Shown here: positions 1 to 5,666 of the stretch, in pieces | Layout: each line of letters begins with the position of its first letter | Position numbering within the stretch: position 1 is the stretch's first letter | DNA from: JBFWIL01 sp050256015 | GTDB taxonomy: Bacteria > Bacteroidota > Bacteroidia > Bacteroidales > Prolixibacteraceae | Assembly (NCBI GenBank): GCA_050256015.1 | Contig: JBFWIL010000171.1 | Coordinates: 1 to 5,666, forward strand | Reading direction: 5' to 3' | Length of the DNA: 5,666 bases | Position numbers and translations under genes: made by a program | The notes under the pieces: generated by a model | Told to the model about the DNA's origin: nothing | The model's input: the letters and a program-made list of their open reading frames with translations, nothing else | Databases searched by the model: none

Positions 1-97
1 TGTTTTTTAAAATTAACCCTTATGGGACTCGACCCTTTAAGTGGCTATATTAGAATCGATTGTACATTCTTTGAAATATTTTCATCTTTAGTTCGAA

Positions 98-133
98 CAC
101 ACAAAAGCCCCGTAATAACTATAATTACGAGGC
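98..133 (-). terminator. Intrinsic terminator downstream of tRNA-Arg
   Basis: On the minus strand, GCCTCGTAAT (133-124) pairs with ATTACGGGGC (116-107) across a 7-base loop. All ten pairs form in RNA, one of them G-U. The stem is followed by TTTTGTGTT (106-98). This is a classic Rho-independent terminator placed 17 bases past the 3' end of the tRNA, where the primary transcript should stop. The stem could also fold in plus-strand RNA, but there it has one C-A mismatch and no adjacent U run, so the minus direction is clearly favoured. Confidence 0.82.
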
Positions 134-149
134 ATTTGGTTTTCTAAGG

Positions 150-223
150 TGAACCCGGCGGGACTCGAACCCACAACCTTCTGATCCGTAGTCAGATGCT
201 CTATCCAATTGAGCCACGGGTCC
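150..223 (-). tRNA. tRNA-Arg, anticodon ACG
   Basis: Read on the minus strand, this folds into a complete cloverleaf. The acceptor arm is GGACCCG with CGGGTTC (one G-U pair), and the D stem is GCTC/GAGC. The anticodon stem is TCTGA/TCAGA around loop CTACGGA, giving anticodon ACG. The T stem is GTGGG/CCCGC around loop TTCGAGT. The discriminator base is A. CCA is not encoded: the genomic sequence after the discriminator is CCTT, so the end must be added by nucleotidyltransferase. The ACG anticodon is normally deaminated to ICG by TadA so that it reads CGU, CGC and CGA. The gene stands alone, with its own -7 box upstream and a strong terminator downstream. Confidence 0.96.
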
Positions 224-239
224 ATTGCCTAAAGCGGTG

Positions 240-247
240 CAAATATA
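240..247 (-). promoter_or_regulatory. Putative -7 promoter box for tRNA-Arg
   Basis: The minus strand reads TATATTTG, an exact match to the Bacteroidota -7 consensus TAnnTTTG. It ends 16 bases before the first base of the mature tRNA, which suits a short 5' leader removed by RNase P. No well-spaced TTTG-type -33 element is visible; the nearest TTG is only about 14 bases upstream. The assignment rests on the -7 match and its position. Confidence 0.55.
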
Positions 248-340
248 ATATTTTTGCCAGACAACCTGCTATAAAATGTATTTTTTTTGATCCGGGCTGT
301 GTCTCCTGCTTGTTGATCTGTTTTTCGCAGCGCTATGCCG

Positions 341-357
341 TAAAAGCCGGATCGGCT
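341..357 (-). terminator. Possible short terminator after the 247-residue protein gene
   Basis: Three bases past the TGA stop, the minus strand folds as AGCCG (357-353), a 3-base loop, then CGGCT (349-345), and continues into TTTTA. The stem is only 5 bp and the T run is short, so it would be a weak terminator. Its position directly after the stop supports the role. Confidence 0.45.
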
Positions 358-359
358 GT

Positions 360-1103
360 TCAGAATTCCGGAGTTTGTCCCTTCTGTTGCTGCTGCAGAA
401 AGTGGCGAACTTCTTCTGCGGTTAAGGTCTTTACGTTGGTGATGATAACATCTTCGTTCAGAAAATTCCCGTATTGATTGCATTCTTCAATAAAGGAACG
501 GAAAATTTCCTGCAGGTTCTTTTTTAGCGGAAACAGGAAAGAACCGAGGGCAAGTTCTTCATCGAAATGCATCTGTTCCAGTCCGCCTTCTTCTTTTTCC
601 AAAAAGAAATTCAATTCGTCTTCAATAACCTTCTTCTGCATGGCGCTGAAAGGGCTTAGCTTGTCTTTTTTTATCAGGGCAATGAAATACCGGATGTTTT
701 GGCCTTTTCCTCCCAAACCTGTAGAGATGAACACCTGCTGTTCTCCCAGCAGCGTGCTTTGGAGGATCATCCGGCTTTCCTGCAGGGCAAGTACGGCCCA
801 TTTCCTGAGCTTTCCCCGGGTTTTTTTATGAAAACGCTCAATGATCCGAAAGGCTTCGACCTCATCCTGTCCGGCCAGCCTTACCAGAAGCTGTTTTTTT
901 CCCCGGGGGGCCATTCCCGGGTCGCAGAGCATTGCTTCGGCGTTTTGCAAATCTTCAATTTTTCCATTATTCCGCTTGTCGCGGGCCTGTTTAAAATATT
1001 CCATCTGCATATCCACGTCGATCTGCTCTTCCAGGATGCTAAAGTTGTCGGGCAGAGAATCGATGGCTTCCTGAATTTTTCTGTAGTTGTTGTTCTCTTC
1101 CAT
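360..1103 (-). CDS. Uncharacterised 247-residue soluble protein
   Basis: I do not recognise this family with certainty and assign no function. The product is predicted cytoplasmic: there is no signal peptide and no membrane segment. It is charged and mostly helical. Residues 1-60 are acidic and probably helical. Residues 66-118 alternate basic and hydrophobic positions in a way that resembles one or two HEAT/armadillo-like helical hairpins. A glycine-rich turn, GLGGKGQNIRYF (129-140), follows. Residues 145-215 contain helices with clustered Glu and Lys, including LEKEEGG (168-174). The tail is Gln-rich (QQQQKGQ, 237-243). The ATG at 1103 is chosen because a consensus -7 box lies just upstream (1121-1128), implying a leader of about a dozen bases; the purine stretch GAAAGAG precedes the start. 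The gene diverges from feoAB and is followed by the tRNA on the same strand. Its size, composition and flanking signals support a real gene. Confidence 0.8.
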   Translation of the reverse strand: MEENNNYRKIQEAIDSLPDNFSILEEQIDVDMQMEYFKQARDKRNNGKIEDLQNAEAMLCDPGMAPRGKKQLLVRLAGQDEVEAFRIIERFHKKTRGKLRKWAVLALQESRMILQSTLLGEQQVFISTGLGGKGQNIRYFIALIKKDKLSPFSAMQKKVIEDELNFFLEKEEGGLEQMHFDEELALGSFLFPLKKNLQEIFRSFIEECNQYGNFLNEDVIITNVKTLTAEEVRHFLQQQQKGQTPEF

Positions 1104-1120
1104 GACGCTCTTTCAAAATG

Positions 1121-1128
1121 CAAAGATA
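1121..1128 (-). promoter_or_regulatory. Putative -7 promoter box for the 247-residue protein gene
   Basis: The minus strand reads TATCTTTG, an exact match to the Bacteroidota -7 consensus TAnnTTTG, 17 bases before the ATG. Transcription would start about 10 bases before the coding region, leaving a very short leader. I see no good TTTG -33 element at the expected distance, so the promoter is inferred from one box and its location. Confidence 0.5.
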
Positions 1129-1190
1129 AGGAAAGGCATCAGACTGCGGGGCTTTTTATTTTTTTTTAAAGTTAATTTTAAAAAGTTGAA

Positions 1191-1198
1191 TATCTTTG
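1191..1198 (+). promoter_or_regulatory. Putative -7 promoter box for feoAB
   Basis: The plus strand reads TATCTTTG, matching TAnnTTTG exactly. It is the same 8-mer used on the opposite strand at 1121-1128. Start of transcription would fall near 1203-1206, giving a leader of about 48 bases before the GTG. The -33 area (about 1165-1175) is AT-rich and contains GTTA rather than a clean TTG. No convincing Fur-box-like palindrome overlaps it, so iron control cannot be read from the sequence. Confidence 0.55.
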
Positions 1199-1235
1199 CC
1201 GCTCAAATCAGTCGGATGTTATTTCATAGATTTTT

Positions 1236-1240
1236 AAGGA
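1236..1240 (+). promoter_or_regulatory. Shine-Dalgarno-like AAGGA supporting the feoAB GTG start
   Basis: AAGGA lies 12 bases before the GTG at 1253. The spacing is on the long side. It overlaps an in-frame TAA (1235-1237) that closes the reading frame upstream, so the GTG is the only plausible start that keeps the full FeoA domain. The next in-frame ATG (residue 30) would cut that domain in half. Confidence 0.5.
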
Positions 1241-1252
1241 TCAGAATTACAC

Positions 1253-3706
1253 GTGAGGCTTTCAGAAGTAAAAAATAATGAGCTGGCCGTTATTACAAAG
1301 GTTCTTGGGCACGGTTCGTTTCGGAGACGGATTACCGAAATGGGATTTGTGCGGGGGAAGGAAGTTAAGGCTATCAAGAATACTCCTTTCGGGGGACCCA
1401 TTGAATTTCGTATTCTCGATTACAACATTACGCTGCGGCGTTCGGAAGCCGATCTGGTTGAAGTAATCACCCCCGACGAAGCAGGTAATCAAACCCGTTC
1501 TGTTGGTTATGAAGGAGTGATTGATCTGGAAGAACTCAAACGCTCTGCCCGGGAGAAAGGCAAACAAATTCACATTGCCCTGGTTGGCAATCCAAATTGC
1601 GGAAAGACTACCATGTTTAATTTTTTGTCGGGTTCCAGGGAACATGTGGGAAACTACGGCGGGGTCACAGTGGATGCCAAACGGGCTGTTTTTGACCGTT
1701 TGGGTTATCGTTTTGTGCTGGTCGATCTGCCAGGTACCTATTCGCTTACAGCCTATTCCCCGGAAGAGATTTATGTCCGGAAATATATTTGGCAGGAAAC
1801 TCCAGATATTGTGGTGAATGTTGTTGATGCCACCAATCTGGAACGAAATCTGTTTCTGACCACCCAGCTTATTGATATGGACATCAAGGTGGTCTGTGCT
1901 CTGAATATGTATGATGAGCTGCAGCACAACGGCAGCCGGTTCGATTATGAAAATCTGGGCCGCTTGATCGGCATTCCCTTTATTCCTACCGTCAGTTCGA
2001 AGGGAACAGGCGTGAACGAATTGTTGCATAAGGTTATTGACGTGTATGAAGACCGGGATGCGGTTGTGCGGCATATCCATATCAACTACGGGGCAGAGTT
2101 GGAGAAGTCGATCCGGCGCATTCGCGGCAGAATTAGAAAAAACAAGCCGGTGACCGATACGTTTTCCTCCCGTTTTTTGTCGATCAAATTGCTGGAACAT
2201 GACCGGGAGGCTCTTTCGTATTTGTCGAGCTATTCAAATTATCAGGAAATCAGCGATGTCCAGTCTGAAGAATGCCGGCGCATTGATAATTTGTTTGCGG
2301 AAGACAGTGAAACGGTTATTACCGATGCCAAGTACGGCTTTATTGCGGGAGCCCTGAAAGAGACATTCCGGGCAAAAAAGCATTCCGGTCAATACCGTTC
2401 GGAGCGGATTGACCGCTGGCTCACTCATCCGCTATGGGGAATGCCGATATTCCTGGCCCTGATGGGGTTGGCTTTTTACGTTACTTTCCGGCTGGGTGAA
2501 CATCCGATGCGCTGGATTGACCATCTGGTCGGGGAACTTAGCGGATTGATCAGCACGTTTATGCCGGCTGGAATGCTGCAGGATTTGCTGACCAACGGTA
2601 TAATTGACGGGGTGGGAAGTGTGCTTGTATTTGTGCCGAACATTTTAATCCTGTTTTTTTTTATCTCCCTGATGGAAGATTCGGGTTATATGTCACGGGC
2701 GGCTTTTATCATGGATAAGGTTATGCATTATTTCGGCTTGCACGGCCGGTCTTTTATTCCCCTGGTTATGGGATTTGGCTGCAATGTACCTGCCATTATG
2801 GCTACCCGGACCTTGCGGAACCGGGGAGACCGTCTGCTGACGATGCTCATCATTCCCTTTATGTCGTGTAGTGCCCGGTTACCGGTGTATCTTCTTTTTT
2901 CCGTGGCTTTTTTCCCCCGGTCGCCGGCCCTGTTTTTGCTGGGCATTTATTTTACGGGAATTCTGGTGGCTTTTCTGATGGCCCAGTTGTTCAGCAAGAC
3001 CATTTTCCGGAATAAGGAAACGCCTTTCGTGCTGGAGTTACCTCCCTATCGTATTCCAACGGTGAGAAACATCGTGCGCCACATGTGGGACAAAACGTCC
3101 CAGTATCTCCGGAAAATCGGGGGGGTTATTTTGATGGCCGTGGTCATTATATGGGCCCTGGAATATTTTCCCAGAAGCGGTGAGAAAATACTGGAAGTTA
3201 ACCGGGAAATTGAGCTGGCTGAAAAGCATAATCAGGAGGGAAGAGCCGGGGTGGAAAAACTCCGGTCGGAGAATGAAGCCACGCGTATTCGCAATTCCTG
3301 GCTGGGACGGATTGGCCGGACTGTTGAGCCGGTAATGCGTCCGTTGGGTTTCGACTGGAAAATGAGTGTCAGCCTGCTGGCCGGCCTGCCGGCCAAGGAG
3401 ATAGTGGTCAGCACAATGGGCGTGCTGTACCAGGCGGAGGGAGAGGAAAGTGCCGGCCTGCCAGAGAAGCTCCGGACGGAAACTATTGCTTCAGGACCCA
3501 AAACGGGCCAGAAGGTAATCAGTTTGCCTGTGGCCCTGGCTTTTGTCATTTTCGTGTTGATATACTTCCCCTGTATCGGCGTAATTGCTACCATACGGAA
3601 TGAATCGGGGAAATTGTTATGGGCCGTGTTCGCTATGGTTTATACAACTTCCCTGGCCTGGGGACTGGCCTGGGTAACGCTTCATGTCAGCTCCCTGTTC
3701 TTTTAA
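1253..3706 (+). CDS. feoB: FeoA-FeoB fusion ferrous iron transporter
   Basis: This is an inner-membrane Fe(II) importer whose cytosolic G domain binds and hydrolyses GTP. Residues 1-72 form a FeoA-type SH3-like domain, with ITEMGFVRG at 27-35, PFGGPI at 45-50 and LRRSEA at 61-66. A linker of about 30 residues leads to the G domain. Its motifs are G1 GNPNCGKTT (112-120), the G2 Thr in GGVTV (T139), G3 DLPG (158-161), G4 NMYD (218-221) and a G5-like SSKGTG (248-253). A helical GDI-type region follows to about 385. The membrane part carries VLVFVPNILILFFF (457-470), GFGCNVPAIMATR (507-519), MSCSARLPVY (537-546), GLPAKEIV (711-718) and FPCIGVIATI (772-781). The conserved core cysteines are C510, C539 and C774. 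The start is GTG. The length of 817 residues fits FeoA plus FeoB, and the frame is intact. FeoA-FeoB fusions are known in Bacteroidales such as Bacteroides fragilis. No feoC or separate feoA is present. The gene diverges from the 247-residue protein gene and converges on rpe with a 4-bp overlap. Confidence 0.97.
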   Translation: MRLSEVKNNELAVITKVLGHGSFRRRITEMGFVRGKEVKAIKNTPFGGPIEFRILDYNITLRRSEADLVEVITPDEAGNQTRSVGYEGVIDLEELKRSAREKGKQIHIALVGNPNCGKTTMFNFLSGSREHVGNYGGVTVDAKRAVFDRLGYRFVLVDLPGTYSLTAYSPEEIYVRKYIWQETPDIVVNVVDATNLERNLFLTTQLIDMDIKVVCALNMYDELQHNGSRFDYENLGRLIGIPFIPTVSSKGTGVNELLHKVIDVYEDRDAVVRHIHINYGAELEKSIRRIRGRIRKNKPVTDTFSSRFLSIKLLEHDREALSYLSSYSNYQEISDVQSEECRRIDNLFAEDSETVITDAKYGFIAGALKETFRAKKHSGQYRSERIDRWLTHPLWGMPIFLALMGLAFYVTFRLGEHPMRWIDHLVGELSGLISTFMPAGMLQDLLTNGIIDGVGSVLVFVPNILILFFFISLMEDSGYMSRAAFIMDKVMHYFGLHGRSFIPLVMGFGCNVPAIMATRTLRNRGDRLLTMLIIPFMSCSARLPVYLLFSVAFFPRSPALFLLGIYFTGILVAFLMAQLFSKTIFRNKETPFVLELPPYRIPTVRNIVRHMWDKTSQYLRKIGGVILMAVVIIWALEYFPRSGEKILEVNREIELAEKHNQEGRAGVEKLRSENEATRIRNSWLGRIGRTVEPVMRPLGFDWKMSVSLLAGLPAKEIVVSTMGVLYQAEGEESAGLPEKLRTETIASGPKTGQKVISLPVALAFVIFVLIYFPCIGVIATIRNESGKLLWAVFAMVYTTSLAWGLAWVTLHVSSLFF

Positions 3707-4356
3707 AGCCGTTTAAACCGGCTAATCGTTTCTTCCGGATCTTCGGCCTGAAAAATAAAACTGCCTGAAACCAGGATGTCTGCCCCTGCTTCATAGAGTT
3801 TTTTCCCTGTTTCGTAGTTTACGCCTCCGTCAACTTCAATGAGGCAGGATGAATTCTTGGCCTGGATCAGTTCCCGCAGACGGGCAACTTTGGCGTAGGA
3901 ATGCTCAATGAACTCTTGTCCGCCGAACCCCGGATTAACAGACATGATCAAAACCATATCCAGTTCGCCGACAATATCTTCAAGCAGATGGACCGGTGTA
4001 TGCGGATTCAGGCAAACGGCGGGTTTCATGCCGGCCTGTCTGATTTGCTGGACTGTTCGGTGCAGATGCGTGCAGGTCTCGTAGTGTACGGTGAGTATTG
4101 CAGCTCCTGCCTTGCGGAAAGCCTCAATGTAAGGATCCGGATTGATGATCATCAGGTGAACATCCAGTGGCTTGGTAGCAATGGGACTGATCTGCTGGAT
4201 AATGGGTATGCCGAAAGAGATGTTTGGAACAAAAACGCCGTCCATAACATCGAAATGGATCAGGTCGGCTTCACTTTGATTCAACATACAGATATCATTG
4301 CCCAGACGGGTAAAGTCGGCCGATAAGATAGAGGGTGCAACTAATTTCGCGCTCAT
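3703..4356 (-). CDS. rpe: Ribulose-phosphate 3-epimerase
   Basis: The enzyme interconverts D-ribulose 5-phosphate and D-xylulose 5-phosphate in the non-oxidative pentose phosphate pathway. It is a cytosolic metal-dependent TIM barrel. The 217 residues match the usual family length. Family motifs appear in order: APSILSADF (7-15, with substrate-contacting S9), HFDVMDG (34-40), DVHLM (65-69), MSVNPGFGGQ (138-147, phosphate-binding glycines), EVDGGV (174-179) and VSGSF (196-200, phosphate-binding). The metal ligands are H34, D36, H67 and D176, and D36 and D176 are the acid/base pair known for the family; all are present. The ATG at 4356 leaves only a few residues before APSILSADF, as is usual, though its ribosome site is weak. 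rpoD ends 64 bp upstream on the same strand, so co-transcription is plausible. The stop overlaps that of feoAB by 4 bp. Confidence 0.97.
   Translation of the reverse strand: MSAKLVAPSILSADFTRLGNDICMLNQSEADLIHFDVMDGVFVPNISFGIPIIQQISPIATKPLDVHLMIINPDPYIEAFRKAGAAILTVHYETCTHLHRTVQQIRQAGMKPAVCLNPHTPVHLLEDIVGELDMVLIMSVNPGFGGQEFIEHSYAKVARLRELIQAKNSSCLIEVDGGVNYETGKKLYEAGADILVSGSFIFQAEDPEETISRFKRL
3707..3723. terminator. Weak hairpin at the feoAB/rpe convergence, possible bidirectional terminator
   Basis: AGCCG (3707-3711) pairs with CGGCT (3719-3723) across TTTAAAC. It sits immediately after the feoAB stop and inside the last codons of rpe. On the minus strand it is followed by TTTAAAA, on the plus strand by AATCGTTT. 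The stem is only 5 bp and neither tail is a clean T run, so termination here is tentative. There is no other intergenic space in which the two transcripts could end. Confidence 0.3.
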
Positions 4357-4420
4357 TGAAAAATGTTTTCCAGATTTTGTTTCCGGTAAAGATAGCAGAA
4401 AAAAAGCTTACAGGAATGAA

Positions 4421-5287
4421 TTACTCTCCCAGATATGTTTTTAGCAACCGGTTGCGGTAATGATTTTTTAATTTTTTAATTGATTTTTCCTTAATCTGCC
4501 TGACCCGTTCTCGGGTAAGACCGAATACCTCGCCGATTTCCTCGAGGGTGTGCTGTGGGTAACCGTTCAGTCCGAAATAATATTTTATGATTTCTGCTTC
4601 CCGTTCTCCCAAAGTGGAAAGTGTCCGTTCGATTTCTTTCCTCAGTGAATTTTTTATCAGGAAGTTATCCGGACTGGGCGATTCGTCATTCAGCATAACA
4701 TCATACATGCTGTTTTCCTCTTCCTCTCGCAAGGGGGCATCCATGGATACATGATGGGTGGAAACTTTCATGGCATCTTCCACAATCTCGGAAGTGGTTT
4801 GCAAAATTCCGGCCACTTCCTCCGGCGTAGGTTCCCGCTGATATTCCTGCTCAAGCCTGGAAAAAGTCCGGTTGATTTTGTTGATCGAGCCAATCTTGTT
4901 CAGAGGAAGCCGCACGATCCGGGCTTGTTCGGCCAGAGCCTGCAGTATGGACTGGCGTATCCACCAGACGGCATAAGATATGAATTTGAATCCGCGGGTT
5001 TCATCGAAACGCTGTGCCGCTTTAATCAACCCCAGGTTGCCTTCGTTGATCAGGTCGGGCAGACTAAGTCCCTGGTTCTGGTATTGTTTGGAGACAGAAA
5101 CCACAAAGCGGAGATTGGCTTTTATCAGCTCTTCCAGGGCCTGCTGGTCTCCTTTTCGAATTCGTTTTGCCAGTTCCACCTCCCGTTCTGCGCTCAGAAG
5201 CTCAACCTTGCCAATGTCGTGCAGATACTTGTCTAAGGACAGTGTTTCACGGTTTGTAACCTGTTTTGTAATTTTTAGCTGCCTCAT
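4421..5287 (-). CDS. rpoD: Primary (housekeeping) RNA polymerase sigma factor RpoD/SigA
   Basis: This is a sigma-70 subunit that directs core RNA polymerase to housekeeping promoters. Region 1.2 covers residues 15-45 (DKYLHDIGK, then SAEREVELAKRI). Region 2 covers about 50-120, including LPDLINEGNLGLIKAAQRFD (76-95) and the promoter-melting and -10-reading stretch FKFISYAVWWIRQSI (100-114). Region 3.0 is EQARIVRLPLN (120-130), and region 3 continues to about 205. Region 4.1 is around 216-240. The region 4.2 helix-turn-helix spans 247-274, with LEEIGEVFGLTRERVRQI. At 288 residues it lacks region 1.1 and the non-conserved insert of E. coli RpoD (613 residues). That compact form is typical of Bacteroidota primary sigma factors such as the B. 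fragilis protein. The ATG is supported by AAGGA (5301-5297) nine bases upstream and an in-frame TAA just before it. It leads rpe on the same strand. Confidence 0.96.
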   Translation of the reverse strand: MRQLKITKQVTNRETLSLDKYLHDIGKVELLSAEREVELAKRIRKGDQQALEELIKANLRFVVSVSKQYQNQGLSLPDLINEGNLGLIKAAQRFDETRGFKFISYAVWWIRQSILQALAEQARIVRLPLNKIGSINKINRTFSRLEQEYQREPTPEEVAGILQTTSEIVEDAMKVSTHHVSMDAPLREEEENSMYDVMLNDESPSPDNFLIKNSLRKEIERTLSTLGEREAEIIKYYFGLNGYPQHTLEEIGEVFGLTRERVRQIKEKSIKKLKNHYRNRLLKTYLGE

Positions 5288-5666
5288 TGAATCAATTCCT
5301 TATGTGTTTCCAAGCATATTAAGTCAGTTAACAATAATGAAATCTGATAAAAACCTGAATTGTTTAACGGAGCTGAAAATAATCATAATTCGCCGGATTT
5401 TTAAATTGTAACCCATATTTTTTATGAAGGAAGGCATTTCCCTGTCTAAATATGGTTTTGCCGGTATGAACAGTCATTTTTTTCTTTATTTTTGTGTGAG
5501 TATGGGTGAAATAGGGGCATTCTTGCTGAAGATCAGTGAAATTTTACAGATTTTTTTGGTAAATACTAACAAATTTATTAATATTGCAGCAAATTCGAAT
5601 GAATCAATCCATCAGATAAAATCCTGACTTTTTTTAATATTTCTCCAGATTTTTTTTGGAATTATT
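5288..5666. other. AT-rich region upstream of rpoD, no supported gene
   Basis: This stretch is much more AT-rich than the genes beside it and has many T and A runs. Exact TAnnTTTG matches occur at 5487-5494 (plus, TATTTTTG) and 5570-5577 (minus, TAAATTTG). A one-mismatch form, TATGCTTG, lies at 5318-5311 on the minus strand, close to rpoD. None has a well-spaced -33 partner, and such boxes are expected by chance in AT-rich DNA. A plus-strand open frame at 5424-5627 (67 codons) has no ribosome site, no recognisable domain and low-complexity coding, so I do not call it. I see no RNA gene, repeat array or strong terminator here. Confidence 0.6.
5297..5301 (-). promoter_or_regulatory. rpoD: Shine-Dalgarno-like AAGGA for rpoD
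   Basis: On the minus strand AAGGA precedes the rpoD ATG by nine bases and overlaps the in-frame TAA stop at 5302-5300. Together they fix the start. A recognisable ribosome site is worth noting because the rpe start in this window lacks one. Confidence 0.55.

Noticed and set aside
229..483. An 84-codon minus-strand open frame between tRNA-Arg and the 247-residue protein gene
   Set aside because: It overlaps the 3' end of the better-supported gene in another frame and would run into the tRNA promoter. Its composition is unlike a real protein.
1133..1165. A hairpin AAAGGC...GCTTTT followed by a T run on the plus strand
   Set aside because: The stem is 6 bp with a G-U pair and a 13-base loop. 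No plus-strand gene lies upstream whose transcript would need to end there.
1150..1235. A possible Fur box or iron-responsive operator upstream of feoAB
   Set aside because: The spacer is AT-rich and gives short inverted repeats such as TTAAA...TTTAA, but nothing near a GATAATGATAATCATTATC-type palindrome.
1262..2200. A 312-codon open frame on the minus strand opposite the FeoA and G-domain part of feoAB
   Set aside because: It lies wholly opposite a confidently identified gene, shows no recognisable domain, and reads as a shadow of that gene's codon pattern.
4357..4420. A terminator or separate promoter between rpoD and rpe
   Set aside because: The only stem (CCGGA/TCTGG on the minus strand) is 5 bp with a wobble pair and no clean T run. 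The box TATCTTTA differs from the -7 consensus and has no -33 partner.
5424..5627. A 67-codon plus-strand open frame upstream of rpoD
   Set aside because: It has no ribosome site and no family resemblance. Its AT-rich codons are what open frames in intergenic DNA look like.

Overview
The window looks like ordinary chromosomal DNA from a member of the Bacteroidota, probably Bacteroidales-like. Four features point there. FeoA and FeoB are fused in one polypeptide. The primary sigma factor is short (288 residues) and has no region 1.1. Upstream regions carry the Bacteroidota-type -7 promoter box TAnnTTTG. Shine-Dalgarno signals are weak or few. Coding DNA is moderately GC-rich, while the intergenic DNA is strongly AT-rich.

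Layout from left to right. Positions 1-97 hold no recognisable gene. A minus-strand tRNA-Arg(ACG) follows at 150-223, with its own -7 box upstream and a convincing intrinsic terminator downstream. Next, also on the minus strand, is an uncharacterised 247-residue soluble protein (360-1103) with a small terminator-like hairpin just past its stop. A 149-bp divergent control region (1104-1252) carries the same TATCTTTG box on each strand. From it the plus-strand feoAB fusion gene runs rightward (1253-3706, GTG start). This gene meets rpe (ribulose-phosphate 3-epimerase, minus strand) tail to tail with a 4-bp overlap. Upstream of rpe on the same strand is rpoD (4421-5287), 64 bp away, so rpoD-rpe may share a transcript. 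The last 379 bp (5288-5666) are an AT-rich upstream region with no supported gene.

Functionally, feoAB imports ferrous iron, rpe belongs to the pentose phosphate pathway, rpoD directs housekeeping transcription, and the tRNA serves translation. These are mostly independent housekeeping functions. The uncharacterised protein shares a control region with feoAB, but that alone does not link it to iron. I found no CRISPR array, insertion sequence, prophage gene or defence system, and no clear sign of a new multi-gene system. The least explained items are the 247-residue protein, its shared promoter region with feoAB, and the long rpoD upstream region.
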